Source: Caulobacter sp.
GTDB taxonomy: Bacteria > Pseudomonadota > Alphaproteobacteria > Caulobacterales > Caulobacteraceae
Length of the DNA: 64,000 nt
Direction: 5' to 3'
NCBI RefSeq assembly: GCF_017744445.1
Contig: NZ_JAGIBH010000008.1
Location: 124,001-188,000 of the forward strand
Position numbers and translations under genes: made by a program. The notes below the pieces were generated by a model. The model was not told the origin of the DNA. It did no database searches and saw nothing but the letters and a program-made list of their open reading frames with translations. Positions 33,600 through 41,871 of the stretch are shown here, in pieces (position 1 is the stretch's first letter; each line of letters opens with the position of its first letter).

Positions 33600-35147
33600 A
33601 TGCAACGCAGGCGAAGCATTCTGATCGTGGGCGGCGGGACGGCCGGGTGGCTGACGGCCGCCTATCTGGCCAAGGCCCTGCGCGTGGCCGAGCAGGCGCA
33701 CCTGGAGATCACCCTCCTGGAGTCGCCCGACATCGGCATCATCGGCGTCGGCGAAGCCACCTTCCCGACCATCCGCAACACCCTGCGGTTCCTCGGCATC
33801 GACGAAGCGCGGTTCATCCGCGAGACCTCGGCGACGTTCAAGCAGGGCATCCGCTTCGTCGACTGGGCCCAGGCGCCGGAAGGCGACAAGCATCACGCCT
33901 TCTTCCACCCCTTCGAGGCGCCGTTCTCGACCGAGGGGACCAGCCTCGCGCCCTACTGGCTGCTGCAGAACGAAGCCACCCGCGCTCCGTTCGCCGAGGC
34001 TGTCACCATCCAGGCCCGCGTCGCCGACGCCCAGCGCGCGCCCAAGCGCCCGCACGAGAGCGACTTCTCCGGCCCGCTGAACTACGCCTACCACTTCGAC
34101 GCGGCCAAGCTGGCGGCGGTGCTGGCCGAGCGGGCTCAAGAGCTGGGCGTGCGCCATCTGAAGGGCAACCTGTCGAGCGTCGTCCTGGACGAGACCGGCG
34201 CCATCGACCACCTGGTCAGCCCCGAGCATGGCGACCTCACCGCCGACCTCTATGTCGACTGCACCGGCTTCCGCGCCGAACTGATCGGCAAGGCCCTGGG
34301 CGCGCCCTTCAAGTCCTGCAAGCCGATCCTCTTCACCGACCGCGCCATTGCCTGCCGCGCGCCCTACGAGCGGCCGGACGCGCCGATCCAGAGCTACACC
34401 GTCGCCACCGCCCACGAGGCCGGCTGGATCTGGGACATCGCCCTGGCCCACGGCCGCGGCGTCGGCTGCGTCTATTCCAGCGACCACATCGACGACGATC
34501 GCGCCGAGCAGATCCTGCGCGACCACCTGGGCGGCGCCGAGATCGAGACCCGCAAGATCAGCTTCGACGCCGGCTATCGCGAGAAGCAGTGGATCAAGAA
34601 CTGCGTCGCCGTCGGCCTCTCGGCCGGATTCCTGGAGCCGCTGGAGTCCACCGGCGTCGTGCTGATCGAAGCGGCCGTGGCGATGATCGCCGAGCTCTTC
34701 CCGCACTCAGGCCCGGTCAGCGCGCCGGCCCGGCGCTTCAACGAGCTGATGACGGCGCGCTACGACAACATCATCGTCTTCCTGAAGCTGCACTACGCGC
34801 TCAGCCAGCGGCCCGAGCCGTTCTGGCGCGAGAACGCCGACCCGGCGACCATCCCCGAACGCCTGGTCGACCTGCTGGAACAATGGCGCTATCGCCCGCC
34901 GGCCCGGTTCGACTTCATCCTCGACCTCGAGACCTTCGCCTTCTTCAACTACCAGTACATCCTGTACGGCATGGACTTCAAAACCGACCTGACCGACGGC
35001 GCGGGCGAGTTCCCCGACGTCGCCGCCGCCCAGAAGTTGTTCGCGAAGATCCGCGGCTTCGCGGATCGGGCGACGCAGGACCTGCCCAGCCACCGGGATT
35101 TGATCGCGCAGATCAACAAGTTCGGGTTCGTGCTGGAGGGGGCTTAG
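33600..35147 (+). CDS. Flavin-dependent tryptophan-halogenase-family protein
   Basis: A 515-residue FAD protein of the PrnA family. FAD loop ILIVGGGTAGWLTAAYLA (about 6-23), GVGEATFPTI, the FKQGIRFVDW segment whose Lys corresponds to catalytic Lys79 of PrnA, and LEPLESTGVVLIEAAV (the Glu-Ser pair near Glu346). The WxWxIP signature appears as GWIWDIAL, with Ala in place of Pro. Caulobacter has several such genes, often near TonB receptors; whether they chlorinate indoles or other substrates is unknown. ATG 33600 begins right at the FAD fold; an in-frame start 15 codons upstream is less likely. Confidence 0.88.
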   Translation: MQRRRSILIVGGGTAGWLTAAYLAKALRVAEQAHLEITLLESPDIGIIGVGEATFPTIRNTLRFLGIDEARFIRETSATFKQGIRFVDWAQAPEGDKHHAFFHPFEAPFSTEGTSLAPYWLLQNEATRAPFAEAVTIQARVADAQRAPKRPHESDFSGPLNYAYHFDAAKLAAVLAERAQELGVRHLKGNLSSVVLDETGAIDHLVSPEHGDLTADLYVDCTGFRAELIGKALGAPFKSCKPILFTDRAIACRAPYERPDAPIQSYTVATAHEAGWIWDIALAHGRGVGCVYSSDHIDDDRAEQILRDHLGGAEIETRKISFDAGYREKQWIKNCVAVGLSAGFLEPLESTGVVLIEAAVAMIAELFPHSGPVSAPARRFNELMTARYDNIIVFLKLHYALSQRPEPFWRENADPATIPERLVDLLEQWRYRPPARFDFILDLETFAFFNYQYILYGMDFKTDLTDGAGEFPDVAAAQKLFAKIRGFADRATQDLPSHRDLIAQINKFGFVLEGA

Positions 35148-38100
35148 CCGCCGAAAATGAAGTCGGCCTTGTAGTAGCCCTTGGCGGGATCGAGAATGTC
35201 GATCGCGAACGGGGCCGAGCCATCGGCCAGGTCCGTCAGCCAGGCGTCGTTGGACCGCACCATGACGCCCAGGTCGGCCTTTTGCGCCTCGGCCAGCAGC
35301 CAGCCGACCATCGCCGCCTTGGTCCCGATACCGTTCACGCCATCGCCGCCATAGGCCGCGAAATAGTCGACGCGCGTGTCGATCATGGCGTGGATCTTGG
35401 CGTCGGTCGGCGCCGCGCCGAAGATCGTCTTGTAGGCCTCGCGCGTGGCCTCGACGAAGCTTAGCGACCCGTACTTGGCCAGGAACGCGTCCTTGCCCTC
35501 GCCGACCTTGCCCAGATTGACCGCGAAGTTGATGTAGCGGTTCTCCAGATTGAAGCTCTGGTAGTAGGCGCTGTTGAGGTTGTTGGCGTTGGGGCCCGTC
35601 GGCGAGACCAGATAGTCGACGCCCGGTTGCCCGGGGATCTTTCCGGTGAAAAACTCGTAGGCCAAGGTCGCCACCGAGGTCGTGGACCCGGCCGCCTTGA
35701 TGATCTGCGTGACCGCTCCGTCCAGCGTCAGGGCGCCCGTCGCGATGCTGGCTTCCAAGTCCGCCGTCTTCGCGCCCGTTCCGCCGCGCAGCAACGCATC
35801 GACGGCGATCTGGGTGAGCGAAATCGTCTTGTCCGAGAACTTGAGGATTTCCAGGCTCTTCAGCGTATCGCGACCGTCGTTCGCACCGGTGCGGAGATCC
35901 GTGACCGTCCAGGAGCCGTCGGCTGACCGCGTCCAGCTGTAGTCGGCGGCCGCGCCGGTGAAGACCGCCGTATCCAGCCCCTCGCCGCCGTCCAGTAGGT
36001 CATCGCCGCCACGACCCGACAGGGTGTCGCCGCCCTTGCCCCCGCTCAGGGTGTCGACCGCGGCGCCGCCGCTCAGGACGTTGGCGTCGTTGTTGCCCGA
36101 CAGGATCGCGCCATGGTCGCCCCCGACGACGTTTTCGACGGATTGCAGAGTCAGGCGTCCCCAGCCGGTGTCCTGCGCGTCGGCGGCGAGATCCACCTTT
36201 ACGCTGCCCGAAGCCAGACGCAGATCCAACGTATCGGCGCCGTCGCCGCCCTCCAGGGTGAGCGCGGCGCTGAGCAGGGACTGAACAACGAAGGTGTCGG
36301 CGTCGGCGCCCCCTTGAACACTCGTGAGGGCCACGGTCTCGCCCGCCCGCACATCGGACAGGTTCAGGATATCGTCGCCGGCGCCGCCGACCGCGGTCTC
36401 ATCCCCTAGCTCGACGTAGAGCGTGTCGGCGCCCGCGCCGCCGTAGAGCTTGTCCTTCCCGGCATCGCCGTACAGCACGCCTACGCCGACGATGTTGTAG
36501 AAGTCGTTCCGGACGATCAGCACATCGTTGCCGTCGCCGCCATGAAGCGTCGCGGACTCGACCGCCAGGACCGTGTCGGCTCCGGCGTCGCCATACAGCT
36601 GGCCATTGCCCTGCACATAGTCGTCGCCGGCGTCGCCGTGCAGCACGCCATTGCCGAAGATGGTATCGTTGCCGTCCCCGCCGTTCAGCTGGTCGTGCAG
36701 GGAGGCGCCGCTTCCGGCGTAGCCGATCTGCGCGCCGGAGATCGAGTCGTTGCCCGCCCCGCCATAAACGATGTTGACGGTGTCGGCGGTGTCGCCCGGC
36801 CCCTGGTCGCCCCGGATATAACCCTGGGTGAAGATCGTGTCGTCGCCAGCGCCGCCGTAGATGGTGTCTCCGCCAGCATTGCCCTGGATATAGTCGTCGC
36901 CGTCACCGCCATCGAGGACGTCGTCGCCCGGGCCGCCGTAGAGCTTGTCCTGGCCGTTGTCGCCCCACACTTGGTCGGCGCCGTTGTTGCCGTAGATCTC
37001 GTCATTGCCATCGCCACCGTGCAGGAAATCGGCGCCGCCGAGGCCATAGATGTAGTCGAGGCCGGTCGTGCCGGTGATCACGTCAGCGCCGTTGGTGGCG
37101 CCGCCGAGCTTGGCGATGGACCCTTCAACGAACGCTTCGGCGCTCAGCGTCACGGCGCCCTCGAACTTCAGGACGGTATCGTTGGCGTCCAGCGCGCCGT
37201 CGGCGTTGTCGTCGATGATCAGGTAGGTGAAGCCGCCGTTCTGCCAGGTCCAGGCCTGCTTCAGGCCTGGACCATATTCGGCGCCGGTGAGCGAGAACTT
37301 GCTGCCCACCGTCAGGCTGAAGGCGCTGTTGTCCAGCGCGCCATAGAAGGCCAGCGCCCAGAAGCCGCCGGAGGTGGACTGCAGGCTGATCTTGTCGCCC
37401 TGGGCGATGCTAAAGTCCCGGATCAGGTTCGGGTTCTGGTAGGACGGGACCTGCGCGTGCGGCGGCGACAGCGAGTCGAAGCTGAAAAGGTCCGCGCCCT
37501 CCCCGCCGGTCAAGATGCTGCCGTTGCCTCCGATGACGATCGTGTCCTTGCCCGCGCCGCCATAGACGACCGAGTTCGAGGCTTGGATGCGGTCGTCGCC
37601 GGCGCCGCCGGAGATGACGTCACCGGTCTTCCCGGACAGCCAATTGGCGTCGATGACATCGTCGCCGTCCCCGCCGTCCAGCACGTCCGCGCCGTCGCTG
37701 CCGTACAGCGTGTCGTTGCCGGCGCCGCCATAGAGCTTGTCCGCGGCGCCGTCGACGAAGCCGTTATAGATCGGGCTGGCCCACAGGATGTCGTTGCCGG
37801 CGTCACCGTACAGGGTGTCGCCGCCCCGCTCGCCATGCAAGACATCGTCGCCATCGCCGCCGTGCAGGATGTCCGCGCCGCCGGCGCCGTGCAGCTCGTC
37901 CTTGCCGCCCTGGCCCCACGCTTCGTCGGGACCGTCGCCACCGAAGAACTTCTCGTCGATGTCGGCACCGGTCCAGCTGCCGCCAGCCTTCGGCGTCGTC
38001 CCGACGATGTAGTCGCCCACGAAGGCGTAGCGATCCAGCTGCGGCGCGCCCTCCAGCGCCATGACGAAGTCGGTGCGATCCAGCAGCCCGTCGCCATTGG

Positions 38101-38590
38101 TGTCGACGATCACGTACTTCACGGTACCGCTGGTCCAGGTGAAGATCCCGGAATAGCCGGCCTGATAGACGTCGCCGAACGCCTTGCCGGCGGTCAGGCT
38201 GAAGTCGCTGTTCGTCACCGCCCCGCGAAACGTGGTGTAGCGGCCCTGCAGAAAGTAGATGTTGTTGTCCAGTTCGAGCGCGATGCGATCGCCCTCGGCG
38301 GCCGAGAAATCGGTAATCCGGTCGATGATGTTCAGGCCGTCGATCTTGGGGTTCTTCAGATCGGCGACGTAGTGATCGGCGTGGAAGATATCGGCGCCGG
38401 CGCCGCCGGTCAGGATGTCGATCGCGTCGTCGGGATCATCCGCCCCGCGCGGCCCGTTTCCCGATCCGCCGATCTGATCGTTGCCCGCGCCTCCGATCAG
38501 GGTGTCGGCGCCGAGGCCGCCGACGATCACATCATCACCCGCCGTACCGACAAGCGTATCGGCGCCCGACGTTCCCTGAATATACGCCAC
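35144..38590 (-). CDS. Large RTX (haemolysin-type Ca2+-binding) protein with a C-terminal RsaA-like domain
   Basis: A 1148-residue secreted protein starting MAYIQGTSGADTLVGTAGDD, without an N-terminal signal peptide, as for type I secretion substrates. Blocks of GGxGxDxLxGGxGxD calcium-binding repeats run through about residues 5-70, 200-370, 500-780 and 850-910, broken by SLTAGKAFGDVYQAGYSG/TYLIIDDNADGALDANDTV-type beta modules. From about residue 932 (bases 35144-35797) there are no repeats. This part (TSVATLAYEFFTG, LNSAYYQSFNLENRYINFAVNLG) closely resembles, from memory, the N-terminal LPS-anchoring region of the S-layer protein RsaA. The end is DFIFGG, like the hydrophobic ends of type I signals. 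No transporter genes are adjacent. Minus-strand gene whose stop overlaps the halogenase stop. Confidence 0.93.
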   Translation of the reverse strand: MAYIQGTSGADTLVGTAGDDVIVGGLGADTLIGGAGNDQIGGSGNGPRGADDPDDAIDILTGGAGADIFHADHYVADLKNPKIDGLNIIDRITDFSAAEGDRIALELDNNIYFLQGRYTTFRGAVTNSDFSLTAGKAFGDVYQAGYSGIFTWTSGTVKYVIVDTNGDGLLDRTDFVMALEGAPQLDRYAFVGDYIVGTTPKAGGSWTGADIDEKFFGGDGPDEAWGQGGKDELHGAGGADILHGGDGDDVLHGERGGDTLYGDAGNDILWASPIYNGFVDGAADKLYGGAGNDTLYGSDGADVLDGGDGDDVIDANWLSGKTGDVISGGAGDDRIQASNSVVYGGAGKDTIVIGGNGSILTGGEGADLFSFDSLSPPHAQVPSYQNPNLIRDFSIAQGDKISLQSTSGGFWALAFYGALDNSAFSLTVGSKFSLTGAEYGPGLKQAWTWQNGGFTYLIIDDNADGALDANDTVLKFEGAVTLSAEAFVEGSIAKLGGATNGADVITGTTGLDYIYGLGGADFLHGGDGNDEIYGNNGADQVWGDNGQDKLYGGPGDDVLDGGDGDDYIQGNAGGDTIYGGAGDDTIFTQGYIRGDQGPGDTADTVNIVYGGAGNDSISGAQIGYAGSGASLHDQLNGGDGNDTIFGNGVLHGDAGDDYVQGNGQLYGDAGADTVLAVESATLHGGDGNDVLIVRNDFYNIVGVGVLYGDAGKDKLYGGAGADTLYVELGDETAVGGAGDDILNLSDVRAGETVALTSVQGGADADTFVVQSLLSAALTLEGGDGADTLDLRLASGSVKVDLAADAQDTGWGRLTLQSVENVVGGDHGAILSGNNDANVLSGGAAVDTLSGGKGGDTLSGRGGDDLLDGGEGLDTAVFTGAAADYSWTRSADGSWTVTDLRTGANDGRDTLKSLEILKFSDKTISLTQIAVDALLRGGTGAKTADLEASIATGALTLDGAVTQIIKAAGSTTSVATLAYEFFTGKIPGQPGVDYLVSPTGPNANNLNSAYYQSFNLENRYINFAVNLGKVGEGKDAFLAKYGSLSFVEATREAYKTIFGAAPTDAKIHAMIDTRVDYFAAYGGDGVNGIGTKAAMVGWLLAEAQKADLGVMVRSNDAWLTDLADGSAPFAIDILDPAKGYYKADFIFGG

Positions 38591-38645
38591 TCGGACTCTC
38601 CACCTCTGGTGGAGGCAGCCTGATGCCGCGTGCGTGGGAATTCAA

Positions 38646-38671
38646 GAAAAAAGGCCCGCCGAAGCGGGCCT
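38646..38671 (-). terminator. Rho-independent terminator of the antiporter gene
   Basis: Read on the minus strand: GGCCCGC, TTCG loop, GCGGGCC, then TTTTTTCTT. It lies 26 bases after the antiporter stop and about 55 bases before the RTX gene start, so the RTX gene has its own promoter in this gap. Confidence 0.9.
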
Positions 38672-38696
38672 AGGGGAAGCGTTCTTTGAAATGCCT

Positions 38697-40061
38697 TCAG
38701 GCTCGCGCCGGATCCGGCACCGCACCCAGTTCGCCGCTCTCCCGGGCCTTCTTGCCGTAGACGACCTCGAACAGCGGGCTGGCCATCACCGTGGTGACGA
38801 TCGCCATCAGCACCAGCATCGAGAACAGGGTCGGGCCGATGATGCCCTTCTGCAGGCCGATATTGATGATGATCAGCTCCATCAGGCCGCGCGAGTTCAT
38901 CAGGGCGCCGATGCCCATGGCGGTCGAGTGGTTCTCGCCGGTCAGGCGGGCGGCGACGTAGCAGGCGCCCCACTTGGCCAGGATCGAGCAGGCCAGGACG
39001 CCCAGGGCGATCAGCAGCAGGGTCGGCGAGTTGACCATGTCCATCCGGGTGTTGAGGCCCGAATAGGTGAAGAACATCGGCAGCAGCAGCACGACGGCGA
39101 TCGGCTCGACCTTCTTCTTCAGCTCCTCGACCAGCAGGCCGCGCGGCATGACCACGCCCAGGATGAAGCCGCCGAAGATGGCGTGGATGCCCACGGCGTC
39201 CATCAGGAAGGCCGAGGTGCAGAAGGCCAGGATGACCAGGGCCAGCACCTGAGTGCTCATCTCCCCCTCCCGCTCGACGATGCGACCCAGCGGGGCCAGG
39301 ATCTTCGGGCCCAGGGTGGTGACGAACAGCACCCACAGCAGACCGCCGCCGATGGCCAGGCCGGCCACGCCGGGACCGCCGCCGAAGGTCGCCAGCACCA
39401 GGGCCAGCACGCACCACGACACCGCGTCATCGAAGGCGCCGGCTGTCAGGGACAGCGTGCCCAGCGAGGTCTTGGCCAGGCCGCGCTCATTGATGATGCG
39501 GGCCAGCATCGGAAAGGCCGTCAGGGCGATGCAGGCGCCCATGAACAGGGTGGCGTTGCCCTGGCTGATGGTCGGCGCGAACAGGCCGGGGACCTTCAGC
39601 AGGAAGGGCGTGATGATCGCCGCGATCGCGAACGGCGCGGCGATGCCGGCGAACGAGACGCTCATGGCGCTCTTGGCCTTGGCTTTGAAGTGGCCGGCCT
39701 CGAACGTCGTGCCGACCATGAACATGTAGAGGCCCACGCCCAGCTGGGCGCCGACATAGAGGACGTTCTTGGTTTCCTTGGGGAACAGCGTCGCCTGGAA
39801 GTCGGGGAACAGCAGGCCCAGCAGCGACGGGCCCAGGATCACGCCGGCGATCATCTCGCCCACCACCTGCGGCTGGGCCAGCAGCTTCTTGCCCAGCCAG
39901 CCGACCACGCGGCACGCCAGCACGATCACGGCCAGCTGCAGGAAGAAGTGCACGGAAAAATCGGTTGGAGAGAACGTCTTGGCCCCGGCTTTCGTCACCG
40001 GTCCGTGCGCGTTGAACACGTCGACCGCCGTGGCGATCGTCTGCGCGAGTAGGTCTGACAC
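38697..40061 (-). CDS. CPA2-family monovalent cation:proton antiporter
   Basis: A 454-residue membrane protein with about 12-13 helices (LAVIVLACRVVGWLGKKLLAQPQVVGEMIAGVILGPSLLG at the start, FSVHFFLQ just before; VLLLPMFFTYSGLNTRMDMV; NSRGLMELIIINIGLQ near the end) of the KefB/NapA type. There is no C-terminal TrkA-N/KTN domain, unlike KefB/KefC. It exchanges K+ or Na+ for H+ in the inner membrane. No obvious operon partner. Confidence 0.9.
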   Translation of the reverse strand: MSDLLAQTIATAVDVFNAHGPVTKAGAKTFSPTDFSVHFFLQLAVIVLACRVVGWLGKKLLAQPQVVGEMIAGVILGPSLLGLLFPDFQATLFPKETKNVLYVGAQLGVGLYMFMVGTTFEAGHFKAKAKSAMSVSFAGIAAPFAIAAIITPFLLKVPGLFAPTISQGNATLFMGACIALTAFPMLARIINERGLAKTSLGTLSLTAGAFDDAVSWCVLALVLATFGGGPGVAGLAIGGGLLWVLFVTTLGPKILAPLGRIVEREGEMSTQVLALVILAFCTSAFLMDAVGIHAIFGGFILGVVMPRGLLVEELKKKVEPIAVVLLLPMFFTYSGLNTRMDMVNSPTLLLIALGVLACSILAKWGACYVAARLTGENHSTAMGIGALMNSRGLMELIIINIGLQKGIIGPTLFSMLVLMAIVTTVMASPLFEVVYGKKARESGELGAVPDPARA

Positions 40062-40222
40062 TGTCTTAGCCCCCTAATAGATGTCTGCTGGCTTTTCGCC
40101 TTGAGCCCATGCCGCGCAGGAATCCGCTTCGGACGCAATGCGGCGCGGCCATTTTTGACAGCCTTGTCAGTCGATTGTTTTTGCTGGCCAAATTTCTGTT
40201 GCGAGAACGACACAAGGTAGTA

Positions 40223-40259
40223 ACGTACCTACAAAACAGCCTTGTCATTGTGGGTACGT
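40223..40259. promoter_or_regulatory. Probable autoregulatory operator of the Phd/PIN pair
   Basis: ACGTACC (40223-40229) and GGTACGT (40253-40259) are exact complements, with flanking TA/TAC also partly symmetric, just upstream of the antitoxin start. Toxin-antitoxin operons are typically repressed at such sites. Confidence 0.6.
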
Positions 40260-40269
40260 AGGCACGCCT

Positions 40270-40512
40270 GTGAAGATCATCACCAGCCGCGAATTCAACC
40301 AGGATGTCAGCCAGGCCAAGCGCGCGGCCAGAATCGAGCCGGTGTTCATCACCGATCGCGGCCGCCCGACCCACGTGCTGATGAGCGTCGAGAACTACCG
40401 CCGTCTGACCGGCCAGACCGAGACCATCGTCGACCTGCTGGCCATGCCCGGCCTGCCCGCCGTGGAGCTGCCGCGCTCGACCGAGGCCTGGGACAGCCGG
40501 AGAGACGACTGA
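40270..40512 (+). CDS. Phd/YefM-family antitoxin
   Basis: An 80-residue antitoxin: MKIITSREFNQDVSQAKRAARIEPVFITDRGRPTHVLMSVENYRRLTG is the DNA-binding Phd fold, followed by a ~30-residue tail that should wrap the toxin. GTG start at 40270. Its TGA overlaps the toxin ATG (TGATG), as is usual in these pairs. Confidence 0.92.
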   Translation: MKIITSREFNQDVSQAKRAARIEPVFITDRGRPTHVLMSVENYRRLTGQTETIVDLLAMPGLPAVELPRSTEAWDSRRDD

Positions 40513-41012
40513 TGCATCTGCTCGACACCGACGTCGTCTTCGAGCTGCGCAACGCCAAGGCCGGCGCGACCGATCAGGGCCTGGCCGTCTGGGCCGCGCG
40601 CGCCGCGCGCTCCAGCCTGTTCGTCTCGGCCCTCACCTTGCTCGAACTGGAAACCGCCACGACCCGCGCCGAGCGCAAGGACAAGGCCAAGGGCGCGGTG
40701 CTCCGGGATTGGCTGGACAACCGCGTCGCGCCGGCCTTCGAGGGGCGCATCCTGTCGATCGACGCCGCCGTGGTCCGCCGCCGGGCTCATGTGCCGCTCA
40801 CGGATAGCCGCGACGCCCTGCTGGCCGCCACCGCACTCGAACACGGCCTGACCCTGACGACGCGCGACCTCTCCGCCTTCGCCAAGGTCCCAAGGCTAAA
40901 GGTGTTCAATCCCTGGGGCTACAAGCCCGAGGCGCTGGACGATGAGGAAGACTGGGGCCAGGCCGCCAAGGCCGGGACCCAGTGGCTGCGGAACATCTTC
41001 GTCCGGGGCTAA
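40512..41012 (+). CDS. PIN-domain ribonuclease toxin (VapC-like)
   Basis: A 166-residue PIN protein. Acidic residues expected in the active site are present: LLDTDVVFELRN (Asp4, Asp6 region), LLELETATTR (Glu near 40), DSRDALLAATALEHGLTLTTRDL (Asp near 100 and 118). It is longer than a usual VapC (~130), with a C-terminal extension KPEALDDEEDWGQAAKAGTQWLRNIF. RNA cleavage is the family activity; target unknown. Its start overlaps the antitoxin stop. Confidence 0.92.
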   Translation: MHLLDTDVVFELRNAKAGATDQGLAVWAARAARSSLFVSALTLLELETATTRAERKDKAKGAVLRDWLDNRVAPAFEGRILSIDAAVVRRRAHVPLTDSRDALLAATALEHGLTLTTRDLSAFAKVPRLKVFNPWGYKPEALDDEEDWGQAAKAGTQWLRNIFVRG

Positions 41013-41015
41013 GGC

Positions 41016-41783
41016 CTACTGGATTCCGCTGACGGCGGCCGAGGCCACGGCCAGCGGCGGCGCGGCGGGACCGAACGGAACGCTGGCGCCCGGCGGCGGC
41101 AGGCCCGGGTCGCGCGGCGGGGCCGGAGGCGGCGCGGGATTGGCCGCGACTTGGACGGGCGCCGGCGGCGGAACCGCCGAGGCCGCCACGAACACCGGCT
41201 TGGGCGCGGCCTTGGCCGAGACGAAGACGATGCGGTTACTCTTGCAGGTGCCGGCGTTGTAGAGGCCCTTCAGGTAGCCGCGCCGCACGAAGCCGGCCTT
41301 GATCGCCTCGCGCACCTGCTGGTCGTGGCGCTCGGCCCCGGTCAGGCGGCGCACCCAGCCGCGCATCGGGATGACGTCGGTGATGGTGCTGGCCACCACG
41401 CCCAGGACCGGCTTGGACATGCCCGGCGCCTTGTTGTCGTCCTTGGGGTCGTCGTAGTCGTCGCCCAGGACGGCATCCAGGCTGTCGATCTCGGCCTTCA
41501 GCGGCTCGCAGCCCGTCTTGGGCGGGGCATAGGGATCGGCGACGGCCTTGGTCAGCAAATCCGGGATCTGCGAGCGCACCACATTGATGTCGCGCAGCGG
41601 CGACACGACGGCCGAGCCCAGGCTGTCGGTATTGGCCTCGGCCGAGGTCTTGGGAACCTTGGCCTCCTGCTTGCCCGCCAGCGCCGCGTCGGCCGCCCCC
41701 ATCCCCACGCACAGCGCCAGCATGGCCACGCCGCAGCGGCGCAGCGCGCCGACGGGGTTAGGCTGTTGAACTGGCGAAGACAT
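41016..41783 (-). CDS. Secreted or lipoprotein-like hypothetical protein with a Pro/Ala-rich tail
   Basis: About 255 residues. A hydrophobic segment RRCGVAMLALCVGMGAADAALAG acts as signal peptide. The middle (SPLRDINVVRSQIPDLLTKA to KSNRIVFVSAK) is a folded-looking region with two cysteines, and the last ~60 residues are Pro/Ala-rich (APPPAPVQ, PPPAPPRDPGLPPPG). The start could also be an ATG nine codons upstream. I do not recognise the family. It ends three bases after the toxin gene ends on the other strand. Confidence 0.75.
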   Translation of the reverse strand: MSSPVQQPNPVGALRRCGVAMLALCVGMGAADAALAGKQEAKVPKTSAEANTDSLGSAVVSPLRDINVVRSQIPDLLTKAVADPYAPPKTGCEPLKAEIDSLDAVLGDDYDDPKDDNKAPGMSKPVLGVVASTITDVIPMRGWVRRLTGAERHDQQVREAIKAGFVRRGYLKGLYNAGTCKSNRIVFVSAKAAPKPVFVAASAVPPPAPVQVAANPAPPPAPPRDPGLPPPGASVPFGPAAPPLAVASAAVSGIQ

Positions 41784-41871
41784 CTTCGTGAACTCGCACG
41801 GTTGTTCCATGCCGGTTCAACCCGGGAATCGCCCCAGCCGTTCCGTCAGGCGCGCTTTCGTGATGAGCGGC

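Noticed and set aside
32444-35464. Thousand-codon + strand frame over the epoxide hydrolase and halogenase
   Set aside because: It combines the antisense of one real gene with an out-of-frame reading of another; no protein-like composition.
36542-38623. Long Val/Ala/Asp-rich open frame opposite the RTX gene
   Set aside because: It is the repetitive antisense image of the RTX calcium repeats, with no ribosome site or family features.
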